Position numbers and translations under genes: made by a program. Below the pieces are notes generated by a model. It had not been told where the DNA came from and did no database searches. It saw only the letters and a program-made list of their open reading frames with translations. From contig NZ_JACCBX010000002.1 in NCBI RefSeq assembly GCF_013409995.1, positions 163,827 to 227,826 on the forward strand: a stretch of DNA of 64,000 nucleotides, given 5' to 3'. Positions 54,171 through 62,809 of the stretch are shown here, piece by piece; the first letter of the stretch is position 1, and each line of letters begins with the position of its first letter. Source of the DNA: Neobacillus driksii (lineage in GTDB: Bacteria; Bacillota; Bacilli; Bacillales; Cytobacillaceae).

Positions 54171-55355
54171 CTAGTTTTTCACATTCCCTTGAACACTTTT
54201 TAAAAAGTAAAGGAAAAATACACAGGAAAATGCTCCTAAAAAAATAAACCCTGATACAATTGATAAACTTGAAGATATGATACCAAAGCCGATACCAACT
54301 GTAAAGGTTATGATGCTCTCGATCAAAGATTGAACAGACTCAATTGTTGCTCTAATCTCCGAACTCCCATGATGATGAAGAAATCCCGTTACAACCGGGT
54401 CTATCACCCCACTGGCTAAAAAAATCAGTATGATCATGAATAAACCAATTACACCTGGAAAAATAGCTGTCATGAAAAAGCAAAAAGTGGTAATCCCTAG
54501 TATAAACAGAATGATGGATTGTGCTTTGAAATAGATAAGTAAATAAGCCGCGAGTAAATTTCCTGGAATTCTTGCCAGCGAAATGCACGCCGAAAATAGT
54601 CCAAAAAATAGTACCGAAAATCCGATCTCATCTAAATAAAGTTGCCAAAACTCATCTAAATACGTAATACACGCTGCTATTCCCATCGCATTTGTAATAA
54701 TCGTAACTACCTTTGGATTGGTTTTATAAAAGGTTATGGATTTTCTTACGTAAACCATGAAGGCCGATTGACTCTTTTTATTTTTCTGCTGCTGACGATT
54801 TCTTGCCGGTTCCTTTAATAGGAGGGTAAGTACCATTCCCAGGAACATGCTTGCCGCAGACACGATATAGTTAAATTCAAATCCAACGTATTTCGCCAAA
54901 ACACTTCCTGACAGAGCGGCAAGTAATGCTGCGATAAAATCAAGTGAATTCATTCTGCCAACAATTTTTTCAAAGGATTCTTGCTTTTTGTCTGTTAGTA
55001 GTGAGTCATACAAAAGCGCATTCCATGCACCACTTGTACAGGCGCTTGAAATGCCTGCTAGAAAGACAACCAAAGCAAATGTCCAAAATTCATAGGCAAA
55101 CAGTAAGATTATAAATTCAAACACCGATAAGACAGCACCAATTACGAGTAGAGTTTTTCTGCCAAATTTGTCGGCAAAAACACCTGTAGGTATTTCAAAA
55201 ATGACAATACTCACGGCATAGATGATTTCACATAGTACAACCATTAATACCGTCATACCCCGCTGTTCCCAAAATAATCGTTCGATTACGTAAGCTGGGA
55301 TAAGGTTATGAAAAAAGATAATTAGGTAAAGCTTATTTACGTTATTTACCATCAT
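54171..55355 (-). CDS. MFS transporter, 12-helix
   Basis: 394-residue major facilitator protein with about 12 helices. The loop after helix 2 carries the MFS motif GVFADKFGRKTLLVIG, and helix 1 begins YLIIFFHNLIPAYVIERLFW. No substrate-specific motif is recognised; it resembles uncharacterised MFS carriers of Bacillus. AGGAGG lies 10 nt before the first of two adjacent ATG codons. Same direction as DUF1002 but separated by a terminator. Confidence 0.87.
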   Translation of the reverse strand: MMVNNVNKLYLIIFFHNLIPAYVIERLFWEQRGMTVLMVVLCEIIYAVSIVIFEIPTGVFADKFGRKTLLVIGAVLSVFEFIILLFAYEFWTFALVVFLAGISSACTSGAWNALLYDSLLTDKKQESFEKIVGRMNSLDFIAALLAALSGSVLAKYVGFEFNYIVSAASMFLGMVLTLLLKEPARNRQQQKNKKSQSAFMVYVRKSITFYKTNPKVVTIITNAMGIAACITYLDEFWQLYLDEIGFSVLFFGLFSACISLARIPGNLLAAYLLIYFKAQSIILFILGITTFCFFMTAIFPGVIGLFMIILIFLASGVIDPVVTGFLHHHGSSEIRATIESVQSLIESIITFTVGIGFGIISSSLSIVSGFIFLGAFSCVFFLYFLKSVQGNVKN

Positions 55356-55528
55356 CCAGTTAGTTCCTCCTTTTTTTCTTTTTTAAAAAGAAAGAGTAGG
55401 GAGGTGGACGAATGGTCTTTTTAGATTAACAAGGAGGCCTCACTAAATACATAAAATCAACTCCTAAATTTTTTACCTTTTTCTATTTTAGTTCAAAGTA
55501 TTAAATTTAGTACACCAATTTAGTATGT

Positions 55529-57076
55529 CTAAATTTCATTTAAGAGCCTCTTCACACCATCGATGATATCAAAAGGCATAACGCCATAGTGGGATAATTC
55601 CTTTGCTCTGTCTTCACCGGCACGTGCATGTAAATAGCTTGCAGAAATAAGCGCATGTAATGGAGAAGCACCCTGTGCAACAAAGGACGCAATTAGACCT
55701 GTTAAAATGTCACCACTCCCGCCTTTTCCGAGTGCGTCATGCCCGTGTGGGTTGATGTATAGCTCTCCCGATGGTGCTGCAATTACAGAACGATGTCCTT
55801 TTAAAAGTAAATAGATAGAATGCTCTTTGGCAAATTGACGCGCGATTTCAAGCCGATTTTCTTCTACCTCTTTCACCGGTATATTCAGGAGCTTTGACAT
55901 TTCTCCTGGGTGAGGTGTCAAGATTACCACACCCTTATAGTTCTTTAGCAAGTCCATTTGGTTTCGTAGCAGGTAGAGAGCGTCTGCATCAATGACAATG
56001 GGTTGATTGGTCAGGCGAGAAAATAATGATTTCATCCACTCTTCTCCGTTTGGAAACCTGCTTATTCCAGGCCCAACCCCAACACAGTCAAAATGATGGA
56101 GCAACGGTTTGAGTTCATCGATTGCACTTTCTGCAAAATGTCCATTCTCATCGGGCAAAGGCAGTAATAAAGATTCAGGATTTTCCGCTGCAACGATTGG
56201 ATAAATCGTTTCTGGAATAGCCAGGCTAACTAAGCCTGCTCCGGAATGCAATGCAGCTTTCGCCGAGAAGATAGGAGCACCGACATATTGCCGAGAACCT
56301 CCTATAATGAGTGCATGACCGAAAGTGCCTTTATGACCATGTTTCGGGCGGATTGGTATAGCACCCTTGGCCAGATGTTCAGTAATGAGCTTAGGCATCT
56401 CTAATCCTAATTTTTCAACAATAGAAGGCGGTACAGAAATGTCTACTGCCTTCCACTCACCGATATGTTGAGGTCCTTGATTTAAAAAGAACCCTTTTTT
56501 CGGGTACACAAAAGTAATGGTCTTAGAAGCTTTAATCGCTTCCCCCTCAACTTTACCAGTATCGCTGCTTACCCCTGATGGAATATCAACAGAAAGGATC
56601 ATCTTTTTTCCTGCATATGTATTGACCAGTGAAATAACATCTTTTAACGGTTCCCGAACAGGACCGTTTACACCAGTTCCAAGAATAGCATCAATGATAA
56701 TATCAGCGTTGCTTAATTCATCCTGAAGTATATTTATCTTGTTTTTCTGTAGTTGAATAAGTGGTAATCCTCTATTCATATAAACATCTAAATGTAGTTT
56801 AGCGTCGCCCTTTATACGTTCAGGATCTGCCAAGATCCATAGCTGGGGCTGTAATCCAAGATCAAAAAGCCTGCGTGCAATGACGAAACCATCACCGCCA
56901 TTATTGCCTCCTCCTGCTAAAACAATCACTCTAGGATTGCTGTTCGCAGTACTTTTGAGTATTTCCTCTACTGCTCTAGCTCCCGCATTCTCCATTAACA
57001 CAACGCCAGGTAAGCCGAGTTTTTCAATCGTATACTGATCCATTTTCTGCATTTCCTTTTGTCCGGCAGCAAACAT
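55529..57076 (-). CDS. nnrD: Bifunctional NAD(P)HX epimerase/dehydratase
   Basis: 515-residue fusion that repairs hydrated NAD(P)H. The N-terminal YjeF/NnrE epimerase domain (about 1-215) has VLAGGGNNGGDGFVIARRL and ILSVDIPSGVSSDTG; the C-terminal NnrD ADP-dependent dehydratase (about 225-510) has GGSRQYVGAPIFSAKAALHS, IDADALYLL, ILTPHPGEMSKLL and GKGGSGDILTGLIAS. I prefer the ATG at 57076, 8 nt after CTGGAG. In B. subtilis the corresponding gene is yxkO/ydcH-type context-dependent; here it is divergent from an MDR oxidoreductase. Function is well established for the family. Confidence 0.94.
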   Translation of the reverse strand: MFAAGQKEMQKMDQYTIEKLGLPGVVLMENAGARAVEEILKSTANSNPRVIVLAGGGNNGGDGFVIARRLFDLGLQPQLWILADPERIKGDAKLHLDVYMNRGLPLIQLQKNKINILQDELSNADIIIDAILGTGVNGPVREPLKDVISLVNTYAGKKMILSVDIPSGVSSDTGKVEGEAIKASKTITFVYPKKGFFLNQGPQHIGEWKAVDISVPPSIVEKLGLEMPKLITEHLAKGAIPIRPKHGHKGTFGHALIIGGSRQYVGAPIFSAKAALHSGAGLVSLAIPETIYPIVAAENPESLLLPLPDENGHFAESAIDELKPLLHHFDCVGVGPGISRFPNGEEWMKSLFSRLTNQPIVIDADALYLLRNQMDLLKNYKGVVILTPHPGEMSKLLNIPVKEVEENRLEIARQFAKEHSIYLLLKGHRSVIAAPSGELYINPHGHDALGKGGSGDILTGLIASFVAQGASPLHALISASYLHARAGEDRAKELSHYGVMPFDIIDGVKRLLNEI

Positions 57077-57166
57077 GAACATCACTCCAGTTAAGAGTTC
57101 TATACTTTTATAATAATGTAGTATGATGGAAATGGAAATTTTTATATTAGAGAGGCGGTTGTTATT

Positions 57167-58156
57167 TTGAAAGAGGATTTCAGAGCTTTAGTCGTTGATA
57201 AGAAAGAAAGTGATTTTACGGTCGGGATTAAAAATATTTCTTTGAATGATTTGCCTGCGGGGGAAGTATTAATAAAAGTTGCTTATTCGAGTATTAATTA
57301 CAAAGACGGCTTAGCCAGTATTCCCGAAGGTAAAATTGTTCGGTCCTACCCTTTTATACCAGGGATTGACTTAGCGGGCGTGATTGTTTCTTCAGAAGAC
57401 CCTCGCTATAGAGAGGGAGATCAAGTCATTGCTACCAGCTATGAAATTGGGGTTTCCCATTATGGCGGTTACAGTGAATATGCACGGATTCCTGCAGATT
57501 GGATTGTTCCATTACCTGAAAACCTTTCTTTAAAAGAAGCGATGATCTATGGAACGGCTGGGTTAACAGCAGCCCTTTCCGTACAAAGACTTGAAGAAAA
57601 TGGACTTACGCCTGAAAAAGGTAAAGTGTTAGTAACTGGTGCTACTGGAGGCGTTGGAAGTATTGCTGTGGCAATCCTGGCAAAACGAGGCTACGATGTT
57701 GTTGCCAGCACTGGAAAAGAAAGTGAACATGATTATTTACATAAACTCGGTGCGAATGAGGTTGTTTCCCGGGATGAAATTTATAACGGAAAGGTCAAAG
57801 CGTTAGATAAACAGCTTTGGGCTGGTGCGGTGGACCCGGTTGGCGGAGAATCGCTTGCGGCTATTTTAAGTAAAATCCACTACAATGGTTCCGTTGCAGT
57901 CAGTGGATTAACAGGCGGCGGTAATGTCCCTACTACTGTGTTTCCGTTTATCCTTCGCGGTATTAATCTTCTTGGAATTGATTCTGTGTATTGTCCAATG
58001 GAAGTTCGCAAACCGTTATGGGAGCGAATGGCCAGTGACTTCAAACCGGAAATTCTAGAATCCATTTCCAAAGAAATTAGTTTAGAAGAGCTGCCACAGA
58101 CTCTCCCTATCATTTTACAAGGGCAGGCAAGAGGACGGTTTATCGTAAAAATGTAA
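57167..58156 (+). CDS. YhdH/YhfP-family medium-chain oxidoreductase
   Basis: 329-residue zinc-free alcohol-dehydrogenase-like reductase (acrylyl-CoA reductase/quinone oxidoreductase group). Motifs: SSINYKDGLASIPEGKIVRS, PFIPGIDLAGVI, SHYGGYSEYARIP, VLVTGATGGVGSIAVAILAK for NADPH. Start TTG at 57167 behind GAGGCGG. Single gene ending in a strong terminator, divergent from nnrD. In E. coli AcuI-type enzymes reduce acrylyl-CoA, which would fit beta-alanine/propionate chemistry, but that is family inference only. Confidence 0.9.
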   Translation: MKEDFRALVVDKKESDFTVGIKNISLNDLPAGEVLIKVAYSSINYKDGLASIPEGKIVRSYPFIPGIDLAGVIVSSEDPRYREGDQVIATSYEIGVSHYGGYSEYARIPADWIVPLPENLSLKEAMIYGTAGLTAALSVQRLEENGLTPEKGKVLVTGATGGVGSIAVAILAKRGYDVVASTGKESEHDYLHKLGANEVVSRDEIYNGKVKALDKQLWAGAVDPVGGESLAAILSKIHYNGSVAVSGLTGGGNVPTTVFPFILRGINLLGIDSVYCPMEVRKPLWERMASDFKPEILESISKEISLEELPQTLPIILQGQARGRFIVKM

Positions 58157-58160
58157 AAGA

Positions 58161-58197
58161 AAAGCCGCAAAACTAGTTAAAGTTTTGCGGCTTTTTT
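58161..58197 (+). terminator. Terminator of the oxidoreductase gene
   Basis: Perfect 14-bp stem AAAGCCGCAAAACT / AGTTTTGCGGCTTT with a 6-nt loop and six T. Confidence 0.95.
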
Positions 58198-58301
58198 GAG
58201 TGACCGTCATATCTTCTTTTAATAGCTTTCAGGCTCTGATTACCTTTATGAGTGACCGTCATCTCATCTTTTACCACTGTGAGGGCTCTCATCAATTAAC
58301 G
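58198..58301. repeat. 52-bp direct repeat, two units
   Basis: Units start at 58198 and 58250 with the shared opening GAGTGACCGTCAT, followed by similar TCTTTTA and GGGCTCT/AGGCTCT parts. A third, strongly diverged unit may run to about 58335. It lies between the oxidoreductase terminator and the iclR-type stop; nothing else is seen in this gap. Confidence 0.8.
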
Positions 58302-58337
58302 TTTTAGACTTCGGTCCTGCTCAGATTACCACTTGCC

Positions 58338-59123
58338 TTAATCTTCACTATTAACGGGTTCTGGATAACCGAGTCTTGCTGATATTTTCTGGCCTGTTTG
58401 AATCATGATCGGTCCGAGCTGGTTCAACCGCTCGGTGGTCATTCGTGTGGTTGGACCAGAAATGCTGACAGCTGCAACGACATTTCCTATATGATCAAAA
58501 ACAGGTGCAGCGATACAGGTAATCCCGTACTCATTTTCTTCTAAGTCAAACGCGTATCCTCTTTGTCTTATTTGTTTAAGTTCCTGCAGGAATTCCTCCG
58601 CCGTTGTAATAGTATGGTCTGTATGATAAGGCATCCCTTTTCGGTCAAGGATGGCTACAACATCACTTTCAGGCAAATGGGAAAGTATCGCCTTTCCAAC
58701 GGACGTACAATGCATTGGGGCTCTTTTTCCAACCTTTGAATGAGTTCGTAAGGTTTCATTTCCTTCTAATTTTTCGATATAAACGACTTCTCCCTGGTCA
58801 AAGACAACTAAATGTATCACTTCATTCGTCATATTTTCGAGTTCTTGGAGAAAGGGCTTCGCTTCGGTTCTTAGATCAATGGATTCTAACAGCTTTGAGC
58901 TAATATCCAGGAACTTAAGCCCGAGCTTGTATTTCCCTGTTTCCGTATCCTGTTCGATATAGCCATATTGAACAAGGGTGGATAGTGTTCGAAAAACGGA
59001 GCTTTTATTGATATCAATCTGATTGGCAATCTCCGTAACACCGAGACCGCCCTTTTTCATCCCCACAAGCGCGACGATATCCAGCGCCCTGCTTACGGAC
59101 TTTACCATATTATCTCTTTGCAA
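58338..59123 (-). CDS. IclR-family transcriptional regulator
   Basis: 261-residue regulator. N-terminal winged helix-turn-helix (SRALDIVALVGMKKGGLGVT, EIANQIDINKSSVFRTLSTL) and the C-terminal IclR effector domain (APMHCTSVGKAILSHLPE, RGYAFDLEENEYGITCIAAP). Start TTG at 59123, 6 nt after AGAGGTGG; an ATG at 59108 is the alternative. It is last in the glycolate operon, 33 nt after glcB, and probably controls it in response to glycolate or glyoxylate. The analogous E. coli regulator GlcC is of another family. Confidence 0.92.
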   Translation of the reverse strand: MQRDNMVKSVSRALDIVALVGMKKGGLGVTEIANQIDINKSSVFRTLSTLVQYGYIEQDTETGKYKLGLKFLDISSKLLESIDLRTEAKPFLQELENMTNEVIHLVVFDQGEVVYIEKLEGNETLRTHSKVGKRAPMHCTSVGKAILSHLPESDVVAILDRKGMPYHTDHTITTAEEFLQELKQIRQRGYAFDLEENEYGITCIAAPVFDHIGNVVAAVSISGPTTRMTTERLNQLGPIMIQTGQKISARLGYPEPVNSED

Positions 59124-59156
59124 ACTTATCCACCTCTTTGCCAGGGCATTTTCAGA

Positions 59157-61337
59157 CTATGATTTCGACCGAACTGAATATTTTGCCTTCGCTTCCAGAC
59201 GGCGGCTATGCAAGATAGGTTCCGTATATCCACTTGGCTGATCATAGCCCTTAAATACTAAATCACACGCTGCCTGGAAGGCAACTGATTGCTCAAAGTT
59301 ATCCGCCATTGGTCTGTATGCAGGATCCCCAGCATTTTGTTCATCTACTACCTTCGCCATTCTCTTCAACGTTTCTACCACTTGATCCTTCGTGCAAATT
59401 CCGTGGTGCAGCCAGTTCGCAACGTGCTGACTGGAAATACGGAGGGTTGCTCGGTCTTCCATTAATGCAATATTATTAATATCCGGTACCTTTGAACAGC
59501 CAATTCCCTGCTCCACCCACCTAACGACATAGCCGAGTATCCCTTGAGCATTATTATCAAGCTCTGCTTGGACTTCCTCTGGACTCCAATTCGTATCGTT
59601 AGAAACAGGAATTTGTAAAATATCATCCCGTAAATCAGAAATACTGCCGATAAGATTATTTTGTACATCCTTTACATTGATTTGATGGTAATGCAAAGCA
59701 TGAAGCGTTGCGGCTGTTGGTGATGGAACCCATGCTGTATTTCCTCCAGCCATTAAATGTCCGATTTTTTGCTCGAGCATGCTCTTCATTAAATCAGGCA
59801 TTGCCCACATTCCTTTACCGATTTGAGCACGACCTTGGAAGCCGGTAGAAAGACCATTGTTCACATTCGATTTTTCATAGCTTTGCAGCCAAAGCGTGGA
59901 TTTCATCTCATTCTTGCGGATCATCGCACCTGCTTCCATCGACGTGTGCATTTCATCCCCCGTCCGGTCAAGGAATCCTGTGTTAATAAAGACCACACGC
60001 TCCTGTACTTCCTTGATACAGGATTTAAGATTTAATGATGTGCGGCGTTCCTCATCCATGACCCCAATTTTCAGCCTATTTCTGGCTAACCCAAGTAAAT
60101 CCTCTGTCCGGTTAAAAAGCTCATTTGCGAATGCGACTTCTTCTGGTCCATGCATTTTTGGCTTTACAATATAGACAGAGCCTTTTTCTGAGTTTTTGAA
60201 CGAAGTATTTCCAATTAGAGAATGCTTTGCACACAGCGAGGTAACAACAGCGTCAATAATACCCTCCTGTACTTCATTCCCGTTACCATCAAGAATGGCA
60301 TTATTGGTCATCAGATGGCCGACATTGCGAACCAGCATTAAAGCCCGCCCTGGCAAGGTAAATTCACTGCCACTAGGCGACAGATACCTGCGGTCAGGAT
60401 TGAGTGTCCGGTTTAAGGTTTTATTTCCTTTTGTAAAAGTGGCACTTAGGCTGCCTTTATTTAAACCAAGCCAATTCCGATATACGAGAATCTTATCCTG
60501 TGCATCAACTGCTGCCACAGAGTCTTCGCAGTCCATGATTGAAGTAAGAGCCGATTCTAGGAGAAGATCTTTTACACCTGCAGCATCCGTTTTTCCGATT
60601 GGATGACTTCGATCGATTTGAATTTCAAAATAGTTATCATTATTTTTCAACAGCACAGCAGAAGGCTGATCTGGCTGACCTTGATAGCCAACGAATTTTT
60701 CTTCATTTTTCAAACGGGTAATATCTCCATTACGTAAGGTAACGTTCAAACCTTGGTCAATAGTATAGCGTACTGCCTCTTTATGTGTTCCAACTTGTAG
60801 AGGGATTGTCTCATCAAGGAAATTCCTAGCAAATGCGATGACTTTCTCGCCGCGAACAGGATTATATCCACCCTGGTTATCTGCGCCGCCTTCATCACTA
60901 ATCACATCTGTACCATATAAGGCATCATATAAGCTTCCCCACCGTGCATTTGCAGCATTAATGGCATAGCGGGCATTATCAACAGGCACAACTAATTGAG
61001 GGCCAGCTTTTAGTGCGATTTCATCATCTGCTCCTTCAGTAGAAATAGTGAAATCCTCTGGTTCTGGCAGTAGATAGCCGATTTCTTCTAAAAATGCTTT
61101 ATATCTATCAAAATTAAAATCTTTATTCTCCTGGTGCCATCTATTAATTTTTGTTTGCAGTTCATCCCTTTTTGCAAGCAATTCATTATTCCTTGGAGTC
61201 AAGTCCCTGATGATTTTTTCAAACCCTGCCCAAAACGTATCCTGATCCACTTGGCATCCTGGCAATGCTTCAGAATTAATAAATTCATATAATTCACTCG
61301 CAACCTGTAAATCTCTTACATTCACATAATTACTCAT
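59157..61337 (-). CDS. glcB: Malate synthase G
   Basis: 726-residue enzyme joining glyoxylate and acetyl-CoA to malate. Isoform G is shown by length and by [40 protein letters not shown], the Arg/Glu/Asp active-site stretches, [31 protein letters not shown] and [20 protein letters not shown]. Ribosome site GGGAGG precedes the ATG; glcD ends 23 nt upstream. With glycolate oxidase it lets the cell feed glycolate into the TCA cycle. No isocitrate lyase is nearby, which fits use of external C2 acids. Confidence 0.96.
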   Translation of the reverse strand: MSNYVNVRDLQVASELYEFINSEALPGCQVDQDTFWAGFEKIIRDLTPRNNELLAKRDELQTKINRWHQENKDFNFDRYKAFLEEIGYLLPEPEDFTISTEGADDEIALKAGPQLVVPVDNARYAINAANARWGSLYDALYGTDVISDEGGADNQGGYNPVRGEKVIAFARNFLDETIPLQVGTHKEAVRYTIDQGLNVTLRNGDITRLKNEEKFVGYQGQPDQPSAVLLKNNDNYFEIQIDRSHPIGKTDAAGVKDLLLESALTSIMDCEDSVAAVDAQDKILVYRNWLGLNKGSLSATFTKGNKTLNRTLNPDRRYLSPSGSEFTLPGRALMLVRNVGHLMTNNAILDGNGNEVQEGIIDAVVTSLCAKHSLIGNTSFKNSEKGSVYIVKPKMHGPEEVAFANELFNRTEDLLGLARNRLKIGVMDEERRTSLNLKSCIKEVQERVVFINTGFLDRTGDEMHTSMEAGAMIRKNEMKSTLWLQSYEKSNVNNGLSTGFQGRAQIGKGMWAMPDLMKSMLEQKIGHLMAGGNTAWVPSPTAATLHALHYHQINVKDVQNNLIGSISDLRDDILQIPVSNDTNWSPEEVQAELDNNAQGILGYVVRWVEQGIGCSKVPDINNIALMEDRATLRISSQHVANWLHHGICTKDQVVETLKRMAKVVDEQNAGDPAYRPMADNFEQSVAFQAACDLVFKGYDQPSGYTEPILHSRRLEAKAKYSVRSKS

Positions 61338-61360
61338 TCAAACATTCCTCCCTAGCATTT

Positions 61361-62809
61361 CTACTTCGCATTGATTTCTTTTTTTATTTCCACGCAGCGC
61401 CCCGGTGTCGGAAAGAGTTTCCCGGCATTTAAGAGATTATTAGGATTAAATACTTCACGAATATTGGTTTGTGCGAGTATTTCTACGTCTTTAAAAACAA
61501 AACGCATTTCTTCACGTTTTTCAATTCCTACCCCATGCTCACCAGTGATTGTTCCGCCAACATCGGCACAAGCCTTCAAACAAAGACTTCCGGCTTCCAG
61601 TGCTTTTTCAATCTCACCCGGTTTACGGGCGTCAAATAAAACGAGTGGATGGAGATTCCCATCACCTGCATGAAAAATATTCGCTATCCGCAACCCAGAT
61701 TCCTCACTAATCTGCGCAATTTTCTTCAGGACCTCCGGAAGCTTGCTTCTCGGAATCACCCCGTCCTGCACTAAATAATCAGGTGAAATGGCACCCATCG
61801 CTCCAAATCCTGTTTTACGATTAGCCCACCACCTGCCTCTTTCTGCCTCATCCATGGCGGCACGAACCTCTCGAACATTACTTTTTTTACAAACCGCCAA
61901 AATCTGGTTGATCTGTTCCTCTATGCCTGCGGCAATCCCATCAACTTCTATAAGTAAAACCGCTTCAATATCCATTGGATGACCAACAGGAAATGCAGCC
62001 GCCTCCACTGCTTCAATTGCTGTTTTGTCCATCATTTCCAGTGCTGCAGGAACAATGCCTGCAGAGATAATATCTGATACTGCTTGACTGCCATCTTCTA
62101 CCTTGTCAAAATAAGCGAGGACCGTCTGTTTTCCTTCTGGATTTTTTAAAAGGCGAACTGTGATTTTCGTGACAATACCCAGCGTCCCTTCTGAACCGGT
62201 CAAGATTCCGAGTAAATCATATCCCGGTTCATCCAAAACACCATTCCTGCCAATCTCAATGATTTCTCCATTCGGAAGCACGACTTCTAAACCAAGAATA
62301 TGGTTCGTGGTGACTCCGTATTTCAAACAATGTGCACCGCCGGCATTTTCTGCTACATTCCCGCCAATTGTGCAGCAATATTGGCTCGAAGGATCAGGGG
62401 CATAATAATAACCTCTATCAGAAATCGAGTTTGTAAGTTTAAGATTGACAAAGCCTGGCTCTACCACCGCTCTACGATTTTCAAGGTCAACACTGATTAG
62501 CTTTTTCATCCGCACCATACTGATGATGACTTCACCATTCACAGGAATGGCCCCGCCGCTCAAACCTGTTCCAGCGCCGCGTGCCAGAAATGGGAGACCT
62601 TGATCAGAGCAATATTTTACTAGTTTGGAAACTTCCTCGGTATTTTTTGGAAAAACAACGGCCTTTGGCAAATGCTTATGAATTGTAAATCCATCGCAAT
62701 CATATGCGAGCAGGTCCGCAGTTTTATATAAAATGGAACCTGGTCCGCCTACGATTGCTGCGAGATTGATAATATGCTTGTCAGTGGTATCAATCTTTAA
62801 GACGGACAT
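61361..62809 (-). CDS. glcD: Glycolate oxidase FAD subunit
   Basis: 482-residue FAD-linked oxidase (FAD_binding_4 then FAD-oxidase C domains). Motifs: PFLARGAGTGLSGGAIPVNG, GGNVAENAGGAHCLKYG, LLGILTGSEGTLGIVTKITV, IFHAGDGNLHPLVLFD and GEHGVGIEKREEM. Oxidises glycolate (or lactate-like 2-hydroxy acids) to glyoxylate, passing electrons through GlcF. The ATG at 62809 is chosen, 9 nt after AAGGGG; it overlaps the glcF end by 20 nt, pointing to translational coupling. A separate glcE gene is not seen, as in other Bacilli where GlcD and GlcF stand together. Confidence 0.94.
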   Translation of the reverse strand: MSVLKIDTTDKHIINLAAIVGGPGSILYKTADLLAYDCDGFTIHKHLPKAVVFPKNTEEVSKLVKYCSDQGLPFLARGAGTGLSGGAIPVNGEVIISMVRMKKLISVDLENRRAVVEPGFVNLKLTNSISDRGYYYAPDPSSQYCCTIGGNVAENAGGAHCLKYGVTTNHILGLEVVLPNGEIIEIGRNGVLDEPGYDLLGILTGSEGTLGIVTKITVRLLKNPEGKQTVLAYFDKVEDGSQAVSDIISAGIVPAALEMMDKTAIEAVEAAAFPVGHPMDIEAVLLIEVDGIAAGIEEQINQILAVCKKSNVREVRAAMDEAERGRWWANRKTGFGAMGAISPDYLVQDGVIPRSKLPEVLKKIAQISEESGLRIANIFHAGDGNLHPLVLFDARKPGEIEKALEAGSLCLKACADVGGTITGEHGVGIEKREEMRFVFKDVEILAQTNIREVFNPNNLLNAGKLFPTPGRCVEIKKEINAK

